A stretch of 7,725 bases of DNA from an uncultured Synergistales bacterium (GTDB lineage Bacteria > Synergistota > Synergistia > Synergistales > Aminobacteriaceae): the NCBI GenBank assembly GCA_905234205.1, contig CAJOGG010000057.1, positions 1 through 7,725 on the forward strand, read 5' to 3'. Every line of letters begins with the position of its first letter. The stretch's first letter is position 1. The notes beneath the pieces were generated by a model. It saw nothing but the letters and a program-made list of their open reading frames with translations, was not told where the DNA came from and ran no database searches. Below, one piece after another: positions 1-6,045 of this stretch. The position numbers were made by a program, and so were the translations under genes.

Positions 1-1245
1 TTTGAACGTTTCGTAGCTGAGTTTTCCGTATTTCAGTAAGTCTTCTTCCTTCTTATCTGGATCATGGCGCATATTCTCAACGTCAAAGTCAAACCTATTG
101 CAGATAGCAAGCTGCCCATCATTGCCAGAAATGACGCCTGCAACTAAGAAATTCCAATATCGTTCAGGTTGTGGCCCGTAAGTCTCGGTGGTCTTACCAT
201 CAATGAATATCTTTGTAACCTTTACCGGTATAACCTTGCCGCTGTTGTCCACCTTAGCGAACTCATGCCCAATGAACTCTTGACTATCAGAGTTAATGGC
301 TACGAATTTTCCTAGTGTCATATCAAAGAATAAATGCTCAACCACTACGCCAACATTTGAGCCGTCCTCAAATTGAACTCTAATAATATCAGTTGCGTTG
401 TTCAGAGTGCGTTTGAAGAACGCCGTCAGTGGGGCATGAGTTACACAGCCATTATCAAAATCCCACACTTTTATCTTGTCGTCATCGTGAAGCTCAGATA
501 CAGGAATTTGTTCGCCATTTGCTAACGTTACTAGCGTATCGCCTGTTATACAGCTGGAGTCCTGCGTAACTACAGTATCAAAGTCTTCTCTATTGTCGTA
601 GCTATTCTGCCAGTCCTTCCAGAATGTATATGCATTAGATATAGGAGCATAGGCTGCTGTAGCTGCTTGTTCTGGAACTTTTCCTATTGTATTTAAGCCT
701 GACAACAAAGAAGCTGTGTTATTCTGTGCTCCTTGCAATGCTTGTCCGTAACCGCTCAAAACGGAGTCGTAAGCGTTTAGGTAATTCTGACTGTAAGCGT
801 TTGCTGCACTGTCGCTTAAATTGTTTAATGCACTTGTGGTTACAGAACTATTAAGCACGCCACGACCAGCGAGGTCATTTAAGGCACTTCCCATGCTTGA
901 TTTAAGAGCGTTATTCACGCTAAGGTTCATGTTGTCCGTCATAGCCGTGGGGATTCTACCAGTTGAAGCAATCCCTGCTATCTGATTAACAAGTCTGTTA
1001 CTTTGATCGTATGAATCTGGTAGTTGTGATAATAGTGAGCTTTGCTGTTGTAGAGCAGTATCCGTTATCCCCTGAACTTTGTTCATTGCTCCTGTGTAGT
1101 CAAAACTTTGTAGTCCAGGATAAACTTGGTCATATAGCCCTATTCTTAAATTTTTTAGTCTTTGTGATTCAGGATTGCGTTTTCTTACTCGTTGAGTCTT
1201 AGATCCACCAAAAAATTGAAGATTGAACTTAAACTTTGATTTCAT
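1..1245 (-). CDS. Phage virion/DNA-ejection-like protein with embedded Hint domain (3' end cut by window edge)
   Basis: I read this gene myself: an open minus-strand frame from ATG at 1245 (GGAGG about 9 nt upstream) running 415 codons off the left edge. Residues 1-15 carry the basic start and 'LQFFGG' motif often seen at the N-terminus of Bacillota phage structural proteins. Residues 30-230 are rich in Q, S, N and A and predicted helical, with repeated LN/AL patterns and an 'FWKDWQNSYDNRED' segment. This resembles small internal-virion or DNA-ejection proteins of short-tailed phages; that assignment is inference. Residues 232-383 form a Hint domain (separate entry). The chain continues past it, so the Hint lies inside the protein or just before a C-terminal part. 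The gene overlaps the preceding 111-residue gene by 17 bp. The virion role is moderately supported, the Hint domain well supported. Confidence 0.75.
   Translation of the reverse strand, partial: MKSKFKFNLQFFGGSKTQRVRKRNPESQRLKNLRIGLYDQVYPGLQSFDYTGAMNKVQGITDTALQQQSSLLSQLPDSYDQSNRLVNQIAGIASTGRIPTAMTDNMNLSVNNALKSSMGSALNDLAGRGVLNSSVTTSALNNLSDSAANAYSQNYLNAYDSVLSGYGQALQGAQNNTASLLSGLNTIGKVPEQAATAAYAPISNAYTFWKDWQNSYDNREDFDTVVTQDSSCITGDTLVTLANGEQIPVSELHDDDKIKVWDFDNGCVTHAPLTAFFKRTLNNATDIIRVQFEDGSNVGVVVEHLFFDMTLGKFVAINSDSQEFIGHEFAKVDNSGKVIPVKVTKIFIDGKTTETYGPQPERYWNFLVAGVISGNDGQLAICNRFDFDVENMRHDPDKKEEDLLKYGKLSYETFK
97..552 (-). other. Hint (intein/hedgehog-type) autoprocessing domain inside the virion protein, residues 232-383
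   Basis: The block A signature is SCITGDTLVTLANGEQIPV, with the N-terminal Cys232 at codon 552-550 preceded by Ser. A block-B-like segment VVVEHLFFD keeps the conserved His304, but the usual Thr three residues before it is Val. The C-terminal blocks read YWNFLV...DGQLAICN and align without gaps to the canonical pattern ending in (N)GLLVHN. The terminal Asn would be Asn383 (codon 99-97), with Cys382 in place of the usual penultimate His. The following residue is Arg, not Ser/Thr/Cys. The length of about 152 residues is that of a mini-intein with no homing endonuclease. N-terminal cleavage or thioester chemistry is plausible; normal splicing is doubtful with Arg at +1. Confidence 0.8.
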
Positions 1246-1564
1246 TTATATCCGCCTCCATGTAATAACCTTTTATGTGCCCTCCATATTTCCTTATCCA
1301 TGCTTCAGGGTTACGTTCTGTGTAGCCCTCAAATTTTTGCAGCCCGTATAATTTCATTATGTCAACATATACTCTTGCCCAATATTTCCCATCACCACAT
1401 GTGTAATGGCTTGCTAATATTCCAGCGTCTTTATCAATAGCATAAATAATAAAGCCATGCTCAGGATGATAGTCTACAATCTCATTAGGATAAATTTCCA
1501 ATTCTTTATCGCCTGTACGTTGCTTATACCATTTAAACCATTCATTTAATGTTCTTTTTTCCAT
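1229..1564 (-). CDS. Small GNAT-like phage protein
   Basis: This 111-residue protein starts at the only Met available. The site upstream is weak (AGAGAAAG), so it is probably coupled to the holin gene, whose 3' end it overlaps by 23 bp. The predicted order is strand (HGFIIYAID), strand (AGILASHYTCGDGKYW), helix (VDIMKLYG), strand (FEGYTE), helix (NPEAWIRKYGG), strand (HIKGYYMEAD). This is the C-terminal half-order of a GNAT fold, and the NPEAWIRKYGG...GYYME ending is typical of that superfamily. The acetyl-CoA loop (Q/R-x-x-G-x-G/A) is not visible, and 'CGDGKYW' sits in its place, so it may be catalytically silent. T7-like phages carry a GNAT-like internal virion protein, and its position beside the ejection-like gene fits that, but this is inference. 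Confidence 0.55.
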   Translation of the reverse strand: MEKRTLNEWFKWYKQRTGDKELEIYPNEIVDYHPEHGFIIYAIDKDAGILASHYTCGDGKYWARVYVDIMKLYGLQKFEGYTERNPEAWIRKYGGHIKGYYMEADINEIKV

Positions 1565-1964
1565 CTTTCTCTGCGTTTGTTTCTGTGAATGTTAAGAATT
1601 TTCCGTGTAAGAATTTCGGGATCGGTACGCCTAGTTTCTCCGCGTTCTCAATTATGCTTATGCCTTCGTTGCCAGTGTAGAATAATATTACAGCCGTTCT
1701 GAGTGCTGCGGTGTCGCCTAGCATATGTTGGTCGATAATATGAGCAACACCGACGAGAAAGAACATAACTATTTTTCTAGCAATGCCCTTGAAAGCTATA
1801 GCGCTTGAAATTCTGCCCTCAACACCTGCTCTACATATTCCAGTAATATAGTCAACAACTGTACAAGCCAGTAATACTTTCACGAACCCGTCAAGCCCTC
1901 CAAAGAACCAGCCACATAAGCCTATGAAACTTGAAATGATAAATTCAGATACTTCGTCATTCAT
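1542..1964 (-). CDS. Phage holin, TcdE/Cph1 (phage_holin_4) family
   Basis: Inner-membrane holin that permeabilises the membrane and releases the endolysin at the end of infection. The sequence from ATG at 1964 is 140 residues. It has a hydrophobic segment near residues 8-24, another at about 26-45 (GLDGFVKVLLACTVVDYITG), a basic loop (GRISSAIAFKGIARK) and a hydrophobic stretch (IVMFFLVGVAHIID). It ends with the family-typical NEGISIIENAEKLGVPIPKFL motif and a charged tail. A TTG two codons upstream (1970) is also open. I chose ATG 1964 because AGGTGA (1976-1971) lies 6 nt before it. That ribosome binding site is inside the last codons of the preceding gene, with a 2-nt gap between the genes. 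The neighbours complete a lysis module. Confidence 0.93.
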   Translation of the reverse strand: MNDEVSEFIISSFIGLCGWFFGGLDGFVKVLLACTVVDYITGICRAGVEGRISSAIAFKGIARKIVMFFLVGVAHIIDQHMLGDTAALRTAVILFYTGNEGISIIENAEKLGVPIPKFLHGKFLTFTETNAEKDGKKNIK

Positions 1965-1966
1965 AT

Positions 1967-2233
1967 TCAATCACCTACTGCATCGAGTTTTATATCTTCA
2001 ATGGCTGCTCTTACTTCTAAGTTATATAAATAACTACCCATAGCTGATTTTTGACTTTTTAATAGTTCTAAAGTGCAGTTAGGAGAAAAATTTAACTTTC
2101 CTGCCTCGTAATTGACGACCATTTTGTGTAGACGCTCATATCGTATTTTTGTTTGCCAATACTCTGCCTTAAAACGTTCTTTGTAATCATCGCTTAACAT
2201 CATTTCAATAGTTTCACTTAAATCTCTAACCAT
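1967..2233 (-). CDS. Small phage protein resembling the crAss001_48-related family
   Basis: This is an 88-residue protein without membrane segments or signal peptide. The pattern 'YKERFKAEYWQTKIRYERLHKMVVNYEAGKL' followed by 'CTLELLKSQKSAMGSYLYNLEVRAAIE' matches my recollection of the small, helical phage proteins annotated 'crAss001_48 related', whose function is unknown. It should form an antiparallel helical hairpin. I chose ATG 2233 over the in-frame GTG at 2242 because that GTG is itself part of the AGGTGA site (2244-2239), which lies 5 nt before ATG 2233. It sits between endolysin and holin with gaps of 1-2 nt, so it belongs to the lysis module by position. A role in lysis timing is possible but not shown. 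Confidence 0.7.
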   Translation of the reverse strand: MVRDLSETIEMMLSDDYKERFKAEYWQTKIRYERLHKMVVNYEAGKLNFSPNCTLELLKSQKSAMGSYLYNLEVRAAIEDIKLDAVGD

Positions 2234-2234
2234 G

Positions 2235-2618
2235 TTAATCACCTACCGCAAATATATTGTTACGTTTTTTCCCGCAGTCTATGTGGCAGAAATTCTTCTT
2301 GACGTAATATTTACACCACTGAAGCTCTGGCAGTTTGCCTTCATTCCATAACTTCTGTATAGCCAGGTATAATGCCTTGCCACCCTTTGAGCATGACAGG
2401 TCCGCGGCCAAGCCCTGCGAGTGATAGCTGCCCTTGACACCACCGACTTTAGCGTTATGCTTCTCGCACCGATAGCCGGAGTTAATTCGCACTGGAACAC
2501 CCATTGCGTCTCGTATAACCTGTGCCATGTCGATAACTCTCTGGTCGATTTTGTTCTGATTACAACCGCATTTACAAGTGAACTCGCTCACCTTGAAGTT
2601 TTTCGTATCGTTCGCCAT
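2235..2618 (-). CDS. Endolysin, zinc D-Ala-D-Ala peptidase (M15 family, Peptidase_M15_3-like)
   Basis: Predicted to cut peptide cross-links of the host peptidoglycan at lysis. The 127 residues show the M15_3 landmarks in order: F-K-V-S-E-F-x-C-K-C-G-C near the N-terminus, RINSGYRCEKHNAKVGG at 44-60, then SYHSQGLAAD with zinc ligands His66 and Asp73, and FCHID with His112. There is no cell-wall-binding domain and no signal peptide, so release should depend on the holin two genes downstream. ATG 2618 has a strong AGGAGGA site about 8 nt upstream. This is the first leftward gene after the inverted toxin-antitoxin cassette. I see no convincing promoter of its own between the two, so it may rely on read-through from the fibre genes. 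Confidence 0.92.
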   Translation of the reverse strand: MANDTKNFKVSEFTCKCGCNQNKIDQRVIDMAQVIRDAMGVPVRINSGYRCEKHNAKVGGVKGSYHSQGLAADLSCSKGGKALYLAIQKLWNEGKLPELQWCKYYVKKNFCHIDCGKKRNNIFAVGD

Positions 2619-2699
2619 TAATTAATCCTCCTATAAAATAAAAATTGAAATTTAGACTATTTTTGTTTGCTTGATTTTTGGACTAATTTGTTGTTTCTC
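2619..2699. other. A/T-rich spacer between the endolysin gene and the toxin-antitoxin promoter
   Basis: It holds the AGGAGGA ribosome binding site of the endolysin (minus strand, about 2627-2633) and otherwise A/T-rich sequence. I see no good minus-strand promoter and no hairpin terminator. Confidence 0.5.
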
Positions 2700-2727
2700 T
2701 TGACAATTTATGAAAAACAAATACAAT
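2700..2727 (+). promoter_or_regulatory. Sigma70-type promoter of the toxin-antitoxin operon
   Basis: A consensus TTGACA (2700-2705) is separated by 16 nt from TACAAT (2722-2727), pointing at the antitoxin gene that starts at 2767. The surrounding sequence is very A/T-rich. This gives the cassette its own transcription, opposite to the phage genes on both sides. Confidence 0.85.
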
Positions 2728-2740
2728 TATCATAATAATT
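2725..2740. promoter_or_regulatory. Candidate operator: perfect palindrome overlapping the -10
   Basis: AATTAT-CATA-ATAATT is a perfect inverted repeat with 6-bp arms. It overlaps the TACAAT box and reaches the expected start of transcription. Type II antitoxins usually autorepress by binding such palindromes. A ribbon-helix-helix antitoxin or the Phd-like protein could be the binder. A/T-rich palindromes arise easily by chance, hence the moderate confidence. Confidence 0.5.
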
Positions 2741-2766
2741 AATACAGAAAGAGGGTAATAGTAATT

Positions 2767-3039
2767 ATGTCAAGTAGTTTGCTTCAATTTAGAATAGATA
2801 ATCAGCTAAAAGAAGAAGCCTCTCATGTGTACGCTCAGCTAGGTCTCGATCTTCCAACAGCGGTTCGTATATTCTTAACTCGTTCAGTTCAAGTGCGCGG
2901 TATCCCGTTTGTAATGCAACTTCCTAGTGAAGATTCAGATTCTAATCCTGCTATCCTAGCCATGGAGCGAATGAGTAATATGGCTGCTGAAAACAGTATT
3001 TCTGACATGTCCTTGGATGAAATCAACGCAGAAATATAA
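2767..3039 (+). CDS. RelB/DinJ-family antitoxin
   Basis: This is a 90-residue protein. SSLLQFRIDNQLKEEA gives the N-terminal strand and first helix of a ribbon-helix-helix DNA-binding domain (strand about residues 4-10, helices about 12-24 and 28-41). LGLDLPTAVRIFLTRSVQVRGIPF is the hallmark RelB/DinJ segment. The C-terminal part, rich in D, E, S and N, would wrap a toxin. It is the first gene after the promoter at 2700 and the palindrome at 2725, so it is the likely autorepressor. GAGG lies 12 nt before the ATG. It is followed 27 nt later by a second, unrelated antitoxin instead of the usual RelE/YafQ-type toxin, which is odd for this family. The family call is firm; its partner is uncertain. 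Confidence 0.88.
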   Translation: MSSSLLQFRIDNQLKEEASHVYAQLGLDLPTAVRIFLTRSVQVRGIPFVMQLPSEDSDSNPAILAMERMSNMAAENSISDMSLDEINAEI

Positions 3040-3066
3040 CATTAATCTTGAAAGGACAAAATTCGT

Positions 3067-3300
3067 ATGCAAATAACTGCCATGGAATTAGAGGAAAATG
3101 TGAGTAAATATCTCACGCTAGCACGCACTGAAGACATATGGGTAACACTAAACGGCGTTTTGACAGCAAAAATCGTTGCGCCAAACGTAAGCTCTGTGGA
3201 TTTCTTATCGGGGCTTCTCGCTGGTAAAACTTCAGACAAAATTGACAGACATTCAATTCATGAAGAAAGGGTCCTATCTAAGTATGCGATTAATGATTGA
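3067..3300 (+). CDS. Phd/YefM-like antitoxin
   Basis: This is a 77-residue protein. MQITAMELEENVSKYLTLA followed by EDIWVTLNGVLTAKIVAP is the compact strand-helix-strand fold of Phd/YefM antitoxins (residues 1-40). It includes the 'v-T-x-N-G-x-x-x-A-x-I-V' strand pair. The C-terminal part has a hydrophobic patch (FLSGLLAG) and a HSIHEERVLSKY segment like the family's toxin-binding 'R-E-E-R-L' tail. An AAAGGA site lies about 11 nt upstream. Its last 17 bp overlap the start of the PIN toxin gene, the tight coupling expected of an antitoxin with its cognate toxin. This protein is therefore the more likely direct neutraliser of the PIN protein, and the RelB-like gene is the extra component. Confidence 0.82.
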   Translation: MQITAMELEENVSKYLTLARTEDIWVTLNGVLTAKIVAPNVSSVDFLSGLLAGKTSDKIDRHSIHEERVLSKYAIND

Positions 3301-3697
3301 CACTAACATTATCCTTGATATTCTTCTCAAACGTGAGCCATTCTATACACAATCAAGAACTGTATTGGATTTATGTGAAAAGCGACAGATTTCAGGATTC
3401 GTTTCTGCGTCAAGTGTAACAGATATTTTCTATATCATTCACCGTACATTGCATAATACTGAGTTGACTTATAAAGCTATCGACTCACTTTTGAATATAG
3501 TAGGCATTCTTGACGTAACCGCTGAAAATGTATACAGCGCTTTTGCTAAACATACCAAAGACTTTGAAGACTGCCTCTTAGCTGAATGTGCAAAATCTAA
3601 CAAGTGTGTAGGGATTGTTACGCGCAATAGTAAAGACTTTCAGGACTTCGATATTGATATTTACAGCCCTGAAGAATTGTTATTAATTGCTAATTAA
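3284..3697 (+). CDS. PIN-domain ribonuclease toxin (VapC-like, PIN_3 type)
   Basis: Predicted Mg2+-dependent RNase toxin. From ATG 3284 it is 137 residues and begins MRLMIDTNIILDILLKREPF, the classic PIN start with Asp6 and Asn8. Further acidic residues are in KDFEDCLLA (Asp96) and TRNSKDF (Asp118), matching the third and fourth PIN acids. Asp47 in 'SVTDIFYI' may fill the second position. Upstream in-frame starts at 3242 and 3260 would add residues unlike any PIN N-terminus. The ATG at 3284 lets the protein begin directly at the first strand. It overlaps the Phd-like gene by 17 bp. Its stop TAA shares the TTAA palindrome 3694-3697 with the stop of the converging fibre gene, leaving no room for a terminator. 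Confidence 0.9.
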   Translation: MRLMIDTNIILDILLKREPFYTQSRTVLDLCEKRQISGFVSASSVTDIFYIIHRTLHNTELTYKAIDSLLNIVGILDVTAENVYSAFAKHTKDFEDCLLAECAKSNKCVGIVTRNSKDFQDFDIDIYSPEELLLIAN

Positions 3698-4749
3698 GTT
3701 GTTAAATTTGTGCCTGTCAACTGATATGGTGTCATATCCTCGTCCATTGTCAAAACTATATTCTCTGTCTCGTCAATAGCTGGACTCCATTCAGAAGGTT
3801 GCTGAACTAATGTCGCTTGTACCCACTGACCATTTTTCATAACGTACACATTGTTATCGCTTGCAGGAAGTTCAAGGCTGGAGCTAGTTTCACCTCCAGC
3901 ATACGGTAAGTTATTCCAATAATGGTCTCCGTCCCCAACCTTAATTTTTCCTGTATCAACCTCTACAGCTATCTCACGGCGTGCTAGTAATGGATTTACT
4001 GCCGTCATGATGGCAGAAGTTCCACCACGTAGCTGAATTACACCTGGAATTACTAGCGTGCTGTTCTCTATTGTCGTTGGTGTTGAAGAATAAACTCTTT
4101 CAAGCGAGTATGTTCTTGTTGGTATTGTCGGGACGCCTACTCCCGCGGAGTCCCTGAATACAAATTCATCTATGTATATCCCCTCTTCCGCGTTCAATGA
4201 AAAAGTAGTTGGATAAAAATTAAGGTCTCTTTCATATAGTGTTGTTGAAATTTCTTCAACGCCATCTAAGAATAGTTGTAAAGCCATTGGTTTTATTCGT
4301 AACAGTATATGATGCCATTGATCGTCAGCAAGAATATTATTTTGTGAGTATTGCGTACCGTTGATCCATGAATCACCACTCATTATACGTAATTGTCCAT
4401 TAGATACTAACAAACGTAGATATGAGCTAGTACCTGCAACAGTTACATCGTACCCAGGTGGACTGTAAAATACTCCGTTTAATGACAATATCCACGATGA
4501 TATAGAAGCAAGAGAAGACGCTGCACGGAGAAAAAATTCAAATTCGTACTGTCCATCATCTTCTATGACAAATACGTTAGATGTGGAGTAACCTGGCAAA
4601 GTAGGCGATAAAGTTTGATTTGTTAAGCAGCCTGTTCCGAATTTTGCGATGTTACTATTTTGTAGACACGTCCCGCTCCAAGTTAGGCCATTCTGTACTT
4701 CATCTACAACGTTAGCGCTGTCGAAGTGTAATAAACTCTTTATGCTCAT
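3694..4749 (-). CDS. Tail fibre/adhesin with LamG-like lectin domain and Mtd_N-like module
   Basis: This 351-residue protein is a probable host-binding fibre. Residues 1-200 look like a concanavalin/LamG sandwich: LLHFD near the start, KFGTGCL at 36-42, ADDQWHHILLRI at 141-152 with LFLDGVEE after it, and IYIDEFVFRD at 191-200. Residues 237-283 (VIQLRGGTSA...EVDTGKIKVGDGDHYWNNLPY) match the short module at the N-terminus of the Bordetella phage major tropism determinant and in many fibres. The remaining 65 residues are a tail without a recognised domain. There is no C-type lectin ending or reverse transcriptase nearby. GGGAG lies about 6 nt before the ATG. It is the third gene after the leftward promoter and converges on the toxin gene with a 4-bp overlap. 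Confidence 0.85.
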   Translation of the reverse strand: MSIKSLLHFDSANVVDEVQNGLTWSGTCLQNSNIAKFGTGCLTNQTLSPTLPGYSTSNVFVIEDDGQYEFEFFLRAASSLASISSWILSLNGVFYSPPGYDVTVAGTSSYLRLLVSNGQLRIMSGDSWINGTQYSQNNILADDQWHHILLRIKPMALQLFLDGVEEISTTLYERDLNFYPTTFSLNAEEGIYIDEFVFRDSAGVGVPTIPTRTYSLERVYSSTPTTIENSTLVIPGVIQLRGGTSAIMTAVNPLLARREIAVEVDTGKIKVGDGDHYWNNLPYAGGETSSSLELPASDNNVYVMKNGQWVQATLVQQPSEWSPAIDETENIVLTMDEDMTPYQLTGTNLTT

Positions 4750-4781
4750 TCTCTACTCCCAAATTAAAGATAAACTAGCTA

Positions 4782-5567
4782 TTAGCTTATTACACCGCAG
4801 TCGATAGCAATGACGGCTTCCAATGTGCCAACACGATTACCAAGAGCCCTGCCTTGTGAAGCGTCAAGAGCTTTTCCAGTTGCTGTGGTCGTGAGGTTAT
4901 TGGCTATCTCTGTACCATCGTAACTGGGTAAACTTGACCAAGTGTGGGTATTGTCGCCACTCCTCATCTCTCCTGTGTCTGTTGCAATGATAATTTCTCC
5001 AGCCTTTGGTATGTAATTTGACGCTGCCAGTGCTACTGATGTACCACGCTTTAGCTGGATAGTTAAATTTCTTGTAGTCTCGGGAAGTGCTGTAGAGTTA
5101 TTAGGTTCTTCAGGCTCAGGCGTTGAAGCTGCTTCTATTGTTATAGTGCAAGCCTTCGTTACTGGTGTTTGATGATGAGCATCTGTAAGATTCACCGTGA
5201 AGTTATATACTCCTGCTGTAGTAGGCGTCCCGCTTAATGTATATGTATCTCCATTAGCTGCAAAAGACAATCCGGTCGGGAGATCACCTGTATATGACCA
5301 TGAGTATGGACTTGTACCACTAGTTGCTGTTAAGGAGCTTGAATAACTTATGCTTGTCGTTCCTGTTGCAGTTAATGTGCCAGATATTACAGGATCGGGA
5401 TAAGTAGGTTCTGTCGCCGCTATAACAACAGTATATTCTGCCTCCACAGTGAAATTATTAGCGTCTCGAACCGTTACTGTAAATGTATATGAACCTGCCG
5501 TAGTTGGTGTTCCGCTTAAGATAAGCCTCTCGCACAAGTTCTGGATACTCTTCCCCATACTCAGCAT
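4782..5567 (-). CDS. Ig-like tail fibre protein, N-terminally truncated
   Basis: The 261-codon frame holds the second half of one Ig-like domain (LSGTPTTAGSYTFTVTVRDAN, from about residue 17), then a complete one at 58-145 with the same LSGTPTTAG motif. A Pro/Glu linker (150-156) follows, then an Mtd_N-like module (168-216: IQLKRGTS...TDTGEMRSGDNTHTWSSLP) and NLTTTATGKALDASQGRAL, a motif common near fibre trimerisation regions. Residues 1-17 are merely the upstream gene read in another frame, so the first Ig domain has lost its N-terminal half. ATG 5567 has GGAG (5581-5578) 10 nt upstream and could be used. The natural start was probably upstream and was lost with the junction described at about 5520. 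A functional product is possible but the gene is damaged. Confidence 0.75.
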   Translation of the reverse strand: MLSMGKSIQNLCERLILSGTPTTAGSYTFTVTVRDANNFTVEAEYTVVIAATEPTYPDPVISGTLTATGTTSISYSSSLTATSGTSPYSWSYTGDLPTGLSFAANGDTYTLSGTPTTAGVYNFTVNLTDAHHQTPVTKACTITIEAASTPEPEEPNNSTALPETTRNLTIQLKRGTSVALAASNYIPKAGEIIIATDTGEMRSGDNTHTWSSLPSYDGTEIANNLTTTATGKALDASQGRALGNRVGTLEAVIAIDCGVIS

Positions 5568-6045
5568 TCACAACTAACTCCGGCAACATTGAGCTTATGG
5601 CATTCGCAATTAACTCTAGTCGGAGCTGCCACTCGGCGGATGTGAGGCTTGTGTACCACCAGTTGCTAAGAATGTACGCCGTGTCAAATACCTCACGCTT
5701 TTTGGGGCTAAAATAACCTATGTCAATGTAATTTGCGTAATTGCCATCGACAACTCCATCATCAAGCACGCAGACAATTTTGAACACCGCTGATCCATAT
5801 TCTTGAACAACCTCGTGTGAGGCTCTCGTATCAGAATACTTTGTCGCTGTTTGGAGACAAAACATATAACGTTCATCTTCCCCATATCTTGTTCTCTCCT
5901 CTGGGGGAACATCACGCGGAGCAGGAAGCGCAGTAAAATCAATGGTAAACGAACCAATCGTACCATAAGGCAGTAAGTCGGTAGTCGCACTTGACGTTTC
6001 AATGACTGTGCCTTCACTGTTGTGTCTTAACGCAAAATTTTTCAT
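5458..6045 (-). CDS. Unrecognised phage virion-associated protein, C-terminus out of frame
   Basis: This is the first gene after the leftward promoter and leader, 195 residues, with AAGGAA before its ATG. I do not recognise it. It is a soluble, mixed strand/helix protein without signal peptide. It has an internal 'PPEERTRYGEDERY' charged patch, a 'YIDIGYFSPKKREVFDTAYI' stretch and an 'NWWYTSLTSAEWQLRLELIANAISSMLPEL' helix-rich segment. Its position suggests a fibre adaptor or baseplate-type component. From about residue 176 (coordinate 5520) the reading frame runs through sequence that encodes an Ig-like domain in the adjacent frame. The last 20 residues (KRNTNYGRF...) are therefore probably not original sequence. 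It overlaps the Ig gene by 110 bp, far more than is usual here. Confidence 0.65.
   Translation of the reverse strand: MKNFALRHNSEGTVIETSSATTDLLPYGTIGSFTIDFTALPAPRDVPPEERTRYGEDERYMFCLQTATKYSDTRASHEVVQEYGSAVFKIVCVLDDGVVDGNYANYIDIGYFSPKKREVFDTAYILSNWWYTSLTSAEWQLRLELIANAISSMLPELVVNAEYGEEYPELVREAYLKRNTNYGRFIYIYSNGSRR

Noticed and set aside
1011..1202. Hydrophobic plus-strand frame inside the virion protein gene
   Set aside because: It is the mirror of the Q/S/L-rich coding strand. No ribosome binding site is visible.
2421..2621. Plus-strand open frame opposite the endolysin gene
   Set aside because: It is antisense to a clear M15 peptidase and its translation resembles no protein.
3690..3725. 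Terminator between the convergent toxin and fibre genes
   Set aside because: Only AGTTG/CAACT with a 17-nt loop and no T run; too weak, and it lies inside the fibre gene.
3694..5567. Diversity-generating retroelement, suggested by the Mtd-like fibre modules
   Set aside because: No reverse transcriptase, no template/variable repeat pair and no C-type lectin ending are visible in the window.
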